From: Boletus sp. NGJ
Taxonomy: Eukaryota > Basidiomycota > Agaricomycetes > Boletales > Boletaceae
DNA: 64,000 nt
Direction: 5' to 3'
Assembly (NCBI GenBank): GCA_019096195.1
Contig: JAGTXK010000219.1
Coordinates: forward strand, 682,001 to 746,000
Shown in pieces: positions 11,134-23,197 of this stretch. The first letter of the stretch is position 1, and each line of letters starts with the position of its first letter. The notes below the pieces were generated by a model that was given only the letters and a program-made list of their open reading frames with translations, did no database searches and was not told the DNA's origin. Position numbers and translations under genes: made by a program.

Positions 11134-12577
11134 GTGAAGACTCGCGCTGAAGGTATGCCTTGCTAATTCAGAAGAAAAGGCATCTCAACTAAATAATGAG
11201 AAATAGGTTACTACAAATTTTTCCCCCGCAAAGAGATGAATGTTGCCATCCAAAATGTCGACGTTCCTCAGGAGGCTAATGGACAGTCTACCGGTGCAAC
11301 CATGCGCAAGAAAGTCGTGGTTTGCACCAAGGACTTCGAACCCGGTGACCTTATTTACATGGTAAGCATCAGCTCTTCCATTGCTCAGTCTTGATGTATT
11401 TTGCTTGTAAAACTCAAGGAGGAAGCCATCGCCACCGCTCTTGACGTAGATCTTCAAGGCAAGGGAACCCATTGCAGTCACTGCTTGCGTTCCATCGACG
11501 GGGGCACAGTCATCCGTCCTGATTTTGACCGCTTCAACTCTGTCTATTGCTCAAAGGATTGTCATATGAAGGCAAAGACCTACTCGCAAGGCATACTCTT
11601 CACGCTCGAGCCACCCTTACCCGAACATCTGGTCCCAGAAGCTGCCAACTTTTCCAAGGATGAGAGAGACCGTGCCCAAGCTGCGTTCGCGGAATACATC
11701 CAGAAGTGTGGCAAAGCCGCACCCGAGCTGATGGCACGTGTTATTGCACGCCAAGTCTCCGTTGAGACGACGCAAATGATAACTTCCATGGGACACTCAC
11801 CGTTAGCGAACGCCAACGTGGTGTTGACGGACGGTGGGGACTATACGTTCAATGACCACCTCGAGCGATTGCGCTACCTTGAAGTGGCTGCCTCTGAGGA
11901 GGGTTGCAAGTTGTTCAAAACCGTGCTGCAGCTTGCGATTCCAGGATTGGAGCACCTTGCGACCGAGGAACGGCTCTCGGTCTATCTTGGCATGATGGCG
12001 TACAACGCGTTCGGTGTCTGCTTTGAGAGCGGAAGGGATGATAAGGTGAAAATGCAGTCATCAGTTTGTGAACACGCACTTACGATATCGTTTTCACGAG
12101 TCTATAGCCCACACCAACGGCGAGGCCTGAAGATGTGGAGAGGACGCGAACGCCTTGTGGTACTCAAAAGCAGGTCGGAGCTGGGTTCTATTTCCTATCG
12201 TCCTACGTAGGTATTTCCACGCATCTCGTGTACGAAGTTGATGTCGACGCGGCACCCCTTGTACACAGCTCACCCACTCGTGCTACCCGTCCGCGCGGCC
12301 GTCCTTCAACGGCACATCCGAATTACATCTCATTGCCACTCGCGCTCTCAAGGCAGGAGACCTGGTCACCATCGCATATGTTGACGCCACTCAGCATGAT
12401 GATGAGAGCATACAGGATTGCCGTCGTCGGAGACGAATGGAACTGGCCCGAGGATGGGGATTCGCCTGTACATGCTCTCGGTGTGCCTTGGAAGCCGGCC
12501 CCGGCGATGAGGCAGACAGTGAGCCCAAAGACAAGTCGAAAGTGTCCGAAGTCGTGTCGAGGCTCGAGGGCGTATAG
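11134..12577 (+). CDS. SET-domain module, probably the 3' part of a Tom20-SET isoform
   Basis: Split-SET (SMYD/Set5-like) protein lysine methyltransferase fold. Exons: 11134-11152 (19-nt microexon), 11207-11361, 11419-12045, 12108-12206 and 12269-12577. The order is GYYKFFPRKEMNVAI, the SET-N strand KVVVCTKDFEPGDLIY, a zinc-binding insert with CSHC and YCSKDC, a helical middle, then LTHSCYPSARPSF (the NHSC motif as THSC), GDLVTIAYVD, and a post-SET cysteine group CTCSRC. If spliced from 10766 the frame is unbroken from the Tom20 start, giving 553 residues on the outer membrane. If transcribed alone, the first ATG is at 11236 and the protein would lack part of the N-terminal strand. I recall agaricomycete entries that join MAS20 and SET domains, but could not check this. 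Confidence 0.85.
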
Positions 12578-13254
12578 AAAATGCCTTGCACAGAGCACAT
12601 CACGAGCACGCTTGGTTTCAAAGTTTCAAATCCCCCAACTCGATCACTCGATTTACACAGGTAGAGAAAAACACACGAGGACGCTTGTTTTTAATGACTA
12701 TGATGTTTCTTCGCTCCTCTCCTCTTCGAGCGTCGTGTTCTGCATTTGCGCTTGCTTTATCGATCGACGTGTGCGATTTGCATCGTACAAGCTGGTTTTC
12801 GTGTCTATTTTGCATGCATCACAACACATTTCTCGCTCTGCATCCTATTCTGATCATCAAGCTATGTTTCCGTTGACTCCGAGTCGAAAGTTGCACATCG
12901 CTGAATCTGGAAAAATAAAAGCGTGACGACAGCATCGCAAGCCCGCACAGAGACGCGACGGGCGACACATGCACAGTCATGACTCTCGATACGCTGAAAA
13001 GTCAGTCATGAGAAACACGGTACTCTAGAGGTGGACTATCCCGTTTTGTAACTCCAACACTGACAACATAATGCTTGTCTAATGGAAGTCGCCCATAGAT
13101 TCATGTGGACGATGGATGGGAGCACTATTGGACCGCGTTTAGTGGGGTCCGTATAACAATAAGTGATGGCTCAGGGGCCATTTCACCGGTTTCCATCGCG
13201 ACTAAACGGTCAAGTCTAGCACGATCGTCTAAACACTTACCCTATTATTGTGCT
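12578..13254. other. Intergenic stretch upstream of CBK1
   Basis: About 680 bp holding the SET gene 3' UTR and the CBK1 promoter. Open frames here are shadows without motifs. The frame at 13105 is open into CBK1, so an N-terminal extension of the kinase cannot be excluded. Confidence 0.4.
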
Positions 13255-15107
<1,853 letters not shown>

Positions 15108-15526
15108 AAATTTGTCTGGTTGATGTATGCGGACATGAATCCCAAGATGGGAAGTGCTGAGGAATGCAGGTTCCGCGGTGCTAGGATATCTTCAATCTGT
15201 ACTTTGTTAGAACATCTCTGTACATGCGATATCATTCTCTTGCCAGTGTATGAATTACATGTTAACTCAGCAATAAGGTCTGGTAGACAATGTTATCATT
15301 CACGAAAAGCTGGAGCATAGACTCGGCGCCCCGCCGAACGTGAAAAGATCCACGCGGGGAGATTATCCTTGAGTTGGGCAAGCGGAGAAAACTGTCCTGC
15401 TTCCAAAAATTGTCCGTGGTCGTTGTGGTGGGTCGTGAGCGCGTGAGCCAAGTCACGCTGACAAGACACAGAGGTAACCGGTCAGTGACCGTACAGGTTT
15501 CACACATTCAACTACTCGTTCGCCGG
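15108..15526. other. Intergenic stretch between CBK1 and AIR
   Basis: About 420 bp of 3' UTR and promoter. The AIR frame is open upstream to 15374, but the residues there are unlike the family and the ATG at 15527 is preferred. No other element seen. Confidence 0.4.
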
Positions 15527-17461
15527 ATGCCAGAAATCATTGATCTTACTGTCTCTCCTCGACCCGAGATTATTGAGGTCTCGTCTGATCAGGGGAACAC
15601 TTCTCCTGGTCGGCGCAACCGAACACAAGAAAACAAGAAGCGGAAGAGGAAAAAAGGAAAGACAACCGACCGTCCCACCAGTGATAGTATCAGCAGTTCC
15701 GCCCAGCGTTCAAGGGCTCATTCACCGGAAATCGGAAACAAACACAGCGAGCTCAATGAATCCACGCCTCATCATAGATCTGCGTCACCTCCCCCGGTGC
15801 AGGTTTCTTTGTCTACTACCAACGAACTTGCTGTTTTCACCATCGATCTCAAAGCTGCCCCCATAGCTGCGGAAGATAGTTCTACTCCGGAATCCAATGA
15901 AGATGGTGATAGGCTCTTGTTACCATCACATGTTTCAATCTTTCGTGATGACGGACCAATTCCCGCTGAGGTACTCCCACCCCCAAAACTAAGCTCAGAC
16001 GAGGGGGAATATATAGAGTACCTCGATTATGAAGATCGCAAGGTCTGTTCCGTCGTATTTTTTATATCGTATACATTAAAACCTGTTTAAAGGCCCCTGG
16101 GTTGGTCCGCTATTTTGAAGTTGAAGGAGAAGAATCCAATCAATTGAGACCCTCGATATTCAAATGCAAGAATTGTGGCGCAGAAGGTGATCACAAGACC
16201 TATGAGTGTCCCACACAGATAGTAAGCTAGCTATAGAACCATGGATGCGCATCACCCCTCACGAATTCTTTAGTGTCTGACCTGTGGTGCGCGTGACGAG
16301 CACTCTACACGAAGCTGTCCAATTAGCAAGACATGTTACACCTGCGGCATGAAAGGTCACATTAATAAAGTACGATTATGGCGTATGTGTTGTGCTATTT
16401 CCTATCATAACATGTTATAGACGTGCCCCAATCGGTTTTCGGCTTATATGGCGCCATCTGACTTTCATGATGACTGCGATCGCTGTGGATCCACAGAACA
16501 CAGTCTGAATGTATGTTACCACCAATACACACATTTATATGAAACCATTTTGACCATATCATTTCTAGGAATGCCCGACCCTCTGGCGCATATACCAGTA
16601 TGTGAGCGATGACGAACGCATCGTAATCATGCAGAGTCGAGATGAAAAGAAACAACTTGGGATTGGCGAAGGACGCGAAGGATACATTGGCGGGGAGGTG
16701 TGGTGTTATAATTGCGCGAATACGGGTCATTTAGGAGACGTGAGTGAAATCTACATTGCCCAGTCTTCCTGAACGTCAAGCAACCGTAGGAATGCGATGA
16801 ACTCCCGCATCCAGCGACCTTTCCTACGGAATATTCTGCATTTAGTTCGCATAACGTCATGTCAGGGCCATTCTATGATCCTGCTGCCGAACCAGTTTCT
16901 ATGAAACGCGGGCAGAGGGATCGAGAGAATGAGGTCGACTGGCCCCGTTTACCGGACGACTGGGATGCAGGTGCTTCCATAGGCGTGGGCAAGCGGGGAA
17001 AAAACAAGGACAAGGAAAGACTAGAGAAGAGGTTCAGGGAGCAGGAGGATGAAGGCGAGGATTGGTTCAATGACATCCGGAACATGAAGAGTAAAGGAAT
17101 GGATCGGCAAGCCCCACGGCCCAGGCCGCGTGGAAAGACGTTAAAGTTCGGTCTATTGAAGGATGTCTCCTCTCCGCCGCCTTCATTGCCAACCAGCGGC
17201 AGTGGGTCTAGTTTGCTCGCACGGCTTAGCGATAGTCGTGAAGGCAGAATTCGGGGAAAAGGTGGTCGTGACCGCGACCGACGTGAACCATCGCACCAGT
17301 TCGAGAATTCTGTTCGTATTCGGGGAGCCGCAACCGATGAAAGAAACCAGGACGGCAGGTATGCACATTCGCGCAAAACCGAATGGGATAGAGACAAGCC
17401 AGGGTATCGAGGGTCAAGGCGGGGCCACGGGCCACGATACAGGGGTGGCTATGGTAGATGA
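15527..17461 (+). CDS. AIR1: Zinc-knuckle RNA-binding protein Air1/Air2 (TRAMP complex)
   Basis: Subunit that links the poly(A) polymerase Trf4/5 and helicase Mtr4 for nuclear exosome decay. The N-terminus begins MPEIIDLTVSP, whose IIDLT looks like a SUMO-interacting motif, and is basic and disordered for about 150 residues. Five CCHC knuckles follow, mostly one per short exon: CKNCGAEGDHKTYEC, CLTCGARDEHSTRSC, CYTCGMKGHINKTC, CDRCGSTEHSLNEC and CYNCANTGHLGDEC. Five is the expected number. The knuckle 4-5 linker (WRIYQYV) matches the Trf4-binding region of Air proteins. The tail from about 16860 is charged, with RG/RD-rich repeats ending GPRYRGGYGR. Retroelement Gag was considered and rejected because of the five knuckles, introns and RGG tail. 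Confidence 0.88.
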
Positions 17462-17653
17462 AGATGTAGACTTTTAGAAGGCAGTTTGAACGCGCAACCG
17501 TCGAGTTAGTAGTACCAGCCAGCCTGGCACACTTTCCAGTTACATACCCAGCTCGACACCGTGTGGCTCGCTTGCAACTTGCTCGACTCGCTAGCATTTA
17601 CTAATTCTCCACACACACACTTCTTCGTCACGTATTCCGATTCAAACATTGTG

Positions 17654-18609
17654 ATGTTGAGCGGGTTGGTGGCTTCCCCGACGCTTGACCTTGGGGGCCG
17701 GTCGAGGAATGCATCCTCTAAACTCGCATCTACTCTCGTAGATCCGACTGCACCAACCTCAGAGGCTGCCATCAGTCCCGTCACCCGCGCTGCAATCTCC
17801 ATCGAGTATGCATCTCTGCTGCATGATAAGCATTGCCCAACAGGCATCTATGTCACACCATCTACAGAGAGCATGCTCATCTGGGACGCTGTTCTTTTCG
17901 TGCACAAAGGCGAGTGATGGCAATTCTGAGTAGACAAGGCTACACCAGTGATCTCTCGTGTGCTCTCTAGGCGACTACGCAGGCTCCGTTCTCAAGTTTG
18001 TTATGACATTCCCCGACAACTATCCCGATCGACCTCCTATGGTGCGCTTCGTGACGGACGTATTCCACCCGCTTGTCGCGAGTCAAACAGGGATGCTCAA
18101 CCTGATGGCGCGATTTCGACCCTGGAGGTGAGTTGCTTCGCCCTCGATCTGGATAACATGGCAACAATGTACTGGCACCCCGTAGACCGAAAGAACACCA
18201 CGTTCACGACATCTTGTACTTCGTAAAGACTGCATTCAAAAAACGTGTACTTGAGAAGCTGAATGAGATGGATGTAGTGAACAAGGAGGCTTTCAAGTAG
18301 GTGTTGTCTCCATGTCTGCCTATGTTCTCAGAGCCGGCTTACATGTTATCAGGCTGTCAGTCCATCCCGCGCAAAACTAGTAGTCTTGTTTCACTCTCAC
18401 CGTTGCTCCACAGATATCAAGGGAACCGATATTCTTTCACAGCCCTTGCCCAGCAATCCTCGCAGTTATCGCAGTCACCGAGCGCGCTCTATGATACGCC
18501 AAGTTCGAGGAAAGCTTATTCATTTCGCTTCGCTCCGACAAAACCCGAGCAAGTCGACACGGTTCTTGAAACGCTCTCAATTCAAACACACTCTGGGCAC
18601 TCATCATAG
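17654..18609 (+). CDS. UEV-fold ubiquitin-conjugating-like protein (AKTIP/FTS-like)
   Basis: An inactive E2 variant related to AKTIP/FTS, which in animals forms the FHF complex (with Hook and FHIP) linking dynein to vesicles. The role here is inferred. Exons 17654-17909, 17971-18127, 18186-18296 and 18414-18609 give 239 residues in one frame. The UBC core reads EYASLLHDKHCPTGIYV, LIWDAVLFVHKGDYAGSVLKF, FPDNYPDRPPMVRFVTDVFHPLV and RFRPWRPKEHHVHDILYFVK. No cysteine sits at the usual catalytic place after HPLV, as in UEVs. The C-terminal segment LAQQSSQLSQSPSALYD is also seen in fungal relatives. Intron 1 is GC-AG (donor AAAG/GCGAGT). Intron 3 (117 nt) overlaps an in-frame TAG at 18298-18300; a read-through form would stop there after KEAFK. 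Confidence 0.8.
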
Positions 18610-19443
18610 AACACAGTCAGTTCATTATTTAATGTCCAGCTTAATGCGGAGGATAACGATTGCAGTGTGCCCTGTTGGTAAAGCAAGAGTTGGAACTTGA
18701 AGGAGAGCCTTTTCCGATTTAGCCTCTTTGAAGAATGTGTCGCAGTTCGTATCCGTTTCGTCAGACTCTAGTACGGGACAGACATACGAACAAGTGCTTG
18801 CTACTTGTCCTACTGCAGCCAACACTCCTGCCTAGTAGCAGCCCTCATGGTCCTGATTGGCACTGACTGAAGCGCTTTTATTCTGCCGTCTCAAAACCGA
18901 CTTCACACATTATCCCCAGCTACCACTCACAACCTTGTTGCATGTCCCTCCACAAGTGTGACCCATCGTCAGCGTTTATTATTTGACACCCATTCCATAA
19001 ACTACCCGGTATACTACGGGCCGTAGAGGCACCCGTTTGCATAGTTTAGACTATTGGCTGCAGTATATATATCTTTAGGGTTTCTTTCTGCTCTACGAAT
19101 CCAAAACTTTACCCAGCTCCAAATCAGTCATACTTTTGAATGCGTGCGCAAGAATTCATGGCCAGGATCATCGCTACTGCTGTTGTCATTGACACTGGAC
19201 GGCCTGTCGTTCAACAAGCGATGCACAGTGTCAACAAAAGGAGTGTCCGTGCCAGTGTCATCATCCTGCTCTCGAGCCATTGGCATGATCGTCGGGTGAG
19301 TGAATGTCCTTTGCGTACCTCTTTGACCCTTCCGAAATGTTTGGAAAGCTTTTCAATTACCAAACTATACGGTAGGTGCTGAGTCAATTTCCTGAAATCG
19401 TTCTGTGAGCTATGTACTATTCAGAGAGTTTCCTGTGAACGCA
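18610..19443. other. Convergent intergenic stretch
   Basis: About 830 bp between the 3' ends of the UEV gene and VIP1. Short open frames near 19054-19382 have no start context, codon pattern or motif that I recognise. Nothing else seen. Confidence 0.4.
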
Positions 19444-22400
19444 TTACCGTCGAGGCTGAACATTGAGAGAATGCCGAGCATCCAAAGTAGAGTCGAGCAC
19501 ATTGGATGAGTGAGCACCCTCGCTCACAGATAGCTTGATAGAGTACTCTTTGTCAGAGTTACCACGCCCAAAATTCCTTTCATAAAGCTCGAACCTGTAA
19601 CAAGAAAATAGTGAGGCCATTAAAAGAATTAAGGACTGAGCGACAGACGTGATGTGTGACTGCATTGTATATGATCAGCTTTATCCTTACCACGCTGGGG
19701 ATTGAAAGTCACGCACGCAGTAATCCAGTTCTGGGATCCGTCTGTTGGCTATCGGCAATCCAGATAGTAAAACGAGGTTGACTAGTGTATGGATGTGGCT
19801 CTCCTTTGTGAAGTACAGGGTGACAGAGCTTCCTCCATTATTACGGGCAACTTCGAGATCTTCAACGACCTTCCGAAGTAGAGGAAGCGAGGTCAAGACT
19901 CCGATTTCTTCTCTAAACTCGAAAAAAAAGGTATATCATGGGATCAACAAAAAGGTGGGCTGAACGTACTTTTCATGGGGGTCGATACCGTACTCCTGGG
20001 GGGCGACCAAGTCAAAAAGTGCCTTTGCACGACCATATAGTTCGTGGAGCTTGCGATCTTGCGTTTGATTCGGCTTGGTGCCTTGTGCAGCATGCTCATC
20101 AAAGATGGCAAACAGGAATTGCCGATGATGGAGGGCACAATATTTGATGGTGTCGTAGAGTTCAGAAACCTGTCGTAAGACATTGAAATGGATAACAGGA
20201 TATGGTATAGCCTCATCTGACTTACACGGGAGGGGTCAAACTTTTTCTGTTCTACGTCACAAAAGTCTTCAAACAACTTTTCCCAGCGTTCTCGGAAGAG
20301 CCATGGTTCATCACCGCAACACCTGGGTGTTATTTAGTTTATTTGAATTAAATACATGGCCATCCGCATCTACATACCAGCGCTCTTGAATTTTGTCAAC
20401 ATCCAAGGTTTCAAAGTTCTTGCGCATGATAGCGCGGAACGAGCTCAAGAGCTCAATCACCTCCTGGTCCAGAGATAAGACAGGGAGATGTAAATGTTTA
20501 GTGTTCACCTACTTTTACAACTTCGACGGGCTCCTTCTTCATGCTTTTCGGCCATGTGAGTTCTGGTCGTTTCTCGGGCTCACCAGGCCTGAGTAGTATC
20601 TTGAGTCGCTTCTTGACATCATCCATGAGATCCTTTGCGGCATTTGAGTCGTCTAAAAGATCTTTGCGGACGATAAGAGCGGGGGGTCCTCCATGAGGAC
20701 TAGAACCAGTCCTATGTGGTATTATATTGTTCGGATTGTCATCCAGAGAAGAGCGAGAAGAAATCGAACTGGCAGAGGAAGACGGGGGATAATTCGACTG
20801 ATTGTCAACAAGAGCTGCAGCAAATATTTCCGCTGAGGCAATGACACGTCGCTCCGATGAGGTGTATATCTAAGATCTAGGGTTAGTGGCATGGATTTGC
20901 GAAAGCCACCTGGTGTTGAGATTTACCGTGACGTTCTGGAGGGCATCCCTGTCTACACGCGGAAATGAGCTACCCGGATCACGGTTAGTTGGGATAATGG
21001 CTTACTCATGATGGACAGGTCTTTCTTCATGTTCTCGCCGAGATCTCTAGACTGGTATCTTGCTGAATGTGTGAACTGTTGATTACAATAATATTGTGGA
21101 AGAGTATAAATAGCAGCAAGCAAGATCTTACCTCACCACCCCATTTGAACACCAAAGTCAACTTGATCAATCTTCGCGGTTGACCGGCCTGCCGCTTAGA
21201 ATATACGGGCTTGAGCTGCGTCTTCGTTCCAGGCAGGTCGATCTTACTGAAAAGAGCATTACTTAGCTGGGTAAGCTTCGCGAGATCATCGCCGTCAGCA
21301 CCAAGAGACTTTGCCTCCTCCACCGCTTTCGCGACAAGGTTCAGTTGCTTCCTCTCCCGGAGTATAATCTCTTCCTTCTCGCCGTTGAGCAGGCGGACGA
21401 AGGGTTGTGTCCAAACATCACCGATGGGGAAGTTGAATTTTAATTTTTGTTTTGGCGTGCGATCAGCATGGCGGAAGACGGTCACATTTGCTTTGAGGCA
21501 CCAGCTTGCGGACTGTGACAGGGCGTCGGCTGGAGGAAGAGGACGGTCCATGGAAGACGAAACACGTATGCAAAGGTTGGCAAGAATCTCTGCTGCTTTG
21601 TCTGGTGAATGAGGGGCTGGGTGAGTATGTTTCCCGCATGTGATGGGGTGGAAAAATTCCTGACCGTAGTAGGACTCGTTGCCTTTGACAAAGCTCCATC
21701 CATTTACATCGATTACCTGGCTGCTCTTCCCGCCATGGCACCTCAACATGTCGAAGCCACAGACGTTTTGACCGAATGCTTGGCAGATTTTAGCAGCATA
21801 GGATTTCTCTGGTTCGCTGAGATGAGTGATGAATCTGAAAGGATATCAGGGTTGGAATGGTATAGAGACGGTGGATGATATCGGGATACCGTATTTCTTT
21901 GCCCTCCGTGTTCCGGCGGACGACACCGTCTACGACGGGTGACTTGCGGGCCTCTGCATGGAAATAGTCTGTTCCAACGGTGTAGACCTTGATGTCCTCC
22001 GAGTTGTCGACATCGATGAACTCTTCGTAGATGTAAGAACCGTCTGTGCGAGGGCAAGTGAGGTTTTGATCGAGGTCGCTGGACTTGTTTCCGACCTGGA
22101 TTAGAGATGAAGGATTGGAAGGGGTGGGAAGGATGATGGAACAAACCTTCCTGAACAGGCGACGACCACCGCCTCCGCGAAAGTAGATGTACACGTTGTG
22201 GTCCTCACCGCTGACTGGTTTTTCCACGAATGGTTTTTCCAAGACTTTGCCATCAATGATGATGGCATCACCATCCTCGCGCATGATTACTTCTGGGGTG
22301 ACACGGAAGTCACCGAGTTGGATGCCGAGTTTGTCGATCATGATCTGCTGGAGCTCGGGATCAAGACGGGGACCGCCGTCTCTAGAAACCTCTAGACGTC

Positions 22401-22929
22401 TTGGGGTTGGGACGTGAAGATGGTCCAGGATGGCACCGACGAGACGACGGTCCCAGAGGAGGGCCTGGGTGGGAAGATCGTTGATGCAAAAGGGGCTGCG
22501 GAGCTTGACGTACGAGATGGCCTTGTCGAGGGGAAAGTCTGTGGAAAAAAAGGAGATGAGAACGTCGCAGCGGGGCCAATTTTCGACGTCTGAAAGGATG
22601 GATGAGTAAGAGGGTGCGAGACGGGAGCGGAGAAGTGGCGAGCCTTCGTCAAGAATGACTTTGTCACCGAAGACCATGACTTCTATCGCACCGCGAGACC
22701 ACGCGACGAGACGTGTCAGGATCTCACGCATCGGCTTTGAACGGGCTTTGATGTCCATGGCACATATGCCAAGGATGACGGGTGGACGAGGGGGATCATG
22801 TGTAAGGGTGTCAGAATGGGACGCGATGGAGGAGCGGGAGGAGGACCTGGTGAGAATTGAGCTGGAGCGCGGGGAGGGATGATCTGAGTTGCCCAGAAAG
22901 GCTGATATGCGCGACGGTCGCTGTTGCAT
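19444..22929 (-). CDS. VIP1: Inositol hexakisphosphate/diphosphoinositol kinase Vip1/Asp1 (PPIP5K)
   Basis: A two-domain enzyme making 1-position inositol pyrophosphates with an ATP-grasp kinase and removing them with a histidine-acid-phosphatase-like domain. It signals phosphate status and affects polarity. The start is the ATG at 22929 ([14 protein letters not shown]); the longer frame to 22959 opens with GTG. A serine-rich leader is followed by [20 protein letters not shown], the ATP-grasp [41 protein letters not shown] and [20 protein letters not shown]. The phosphatase domain starts at [17 protein letters not shown], with the RH..R..P signature. Distal blocks are [21 protein letters not shown] and [17 protein letters not shown], and the tail ends SLNVQPRR. 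Many short introns. The phosphatase signature is intact, so both activities are expected. Confidence 0.93.
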
Positions 22930-23197
22930 TACCAGTGCGATACTCTCACTTATTCCCACGGTCCATGAGCCTTATCTGGCAGTGTGAGGCATTTGTGCCC
23001 ATGTGAGGCATTTGTGCTCACCAAGATATATAGTGGCTGGAGAGATATCGTCATGGACAACAGCACTAGGTATCGTATCGTTATCCATCTCTCTTCCCCC
23101 TCCCTCTCACCACCACCGCCTCTCCAGCTGCACCCTCTCCCCCTCCTGGCAGCGCTCCAAGCCAGTCCAGCAGTGTTCTCTCTGCCAACACAAAGAC
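22930..23197. promoter_or_regulatory. Divergent promoter of VIP1 and the copper ATPase
   Basis: A 268-bp gap between start codons. It contains a perfect 16-bp direct repeat (22983-22998 and 23002-23017) and a long pyrimidine-rich stretch (about 23085-23180) upstream of the ATPase start. Regulatory function is inferred from position only. Confidence 0.5.
22983..23017 (+). repeat. Two 16-bp direct repeats in a shared promoter
   Basis: TGTGAGGCATTTGTGC occurs twice with a 19-bp period and no mismatch, about 180 bp upstream of the copper ATPase start. It could be a paired transcription factor site. Confidence 0.7.

Noticed and set aside
15527-17461. Zinc knuckles as a retroelement Gag
   Set aside because: Five evenly placed knuckles, many introns and an RG-rich tail fit Air1/2; no reverse transcriptase or terminal repeats nearby.
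19054-19382. Overlapping plus-strand frames in the UEV/VIP1 gap
   Set aside because: Two overlapping frames, neither with a motif or plausible splicing; both genes around it end here.
22929-22959. A longer VIP1 start ten residues upstream
   Set aside because: The upstream codon is GTG, not ATG; another nearby ATG (22964-22966) meets a stop within a few codons.
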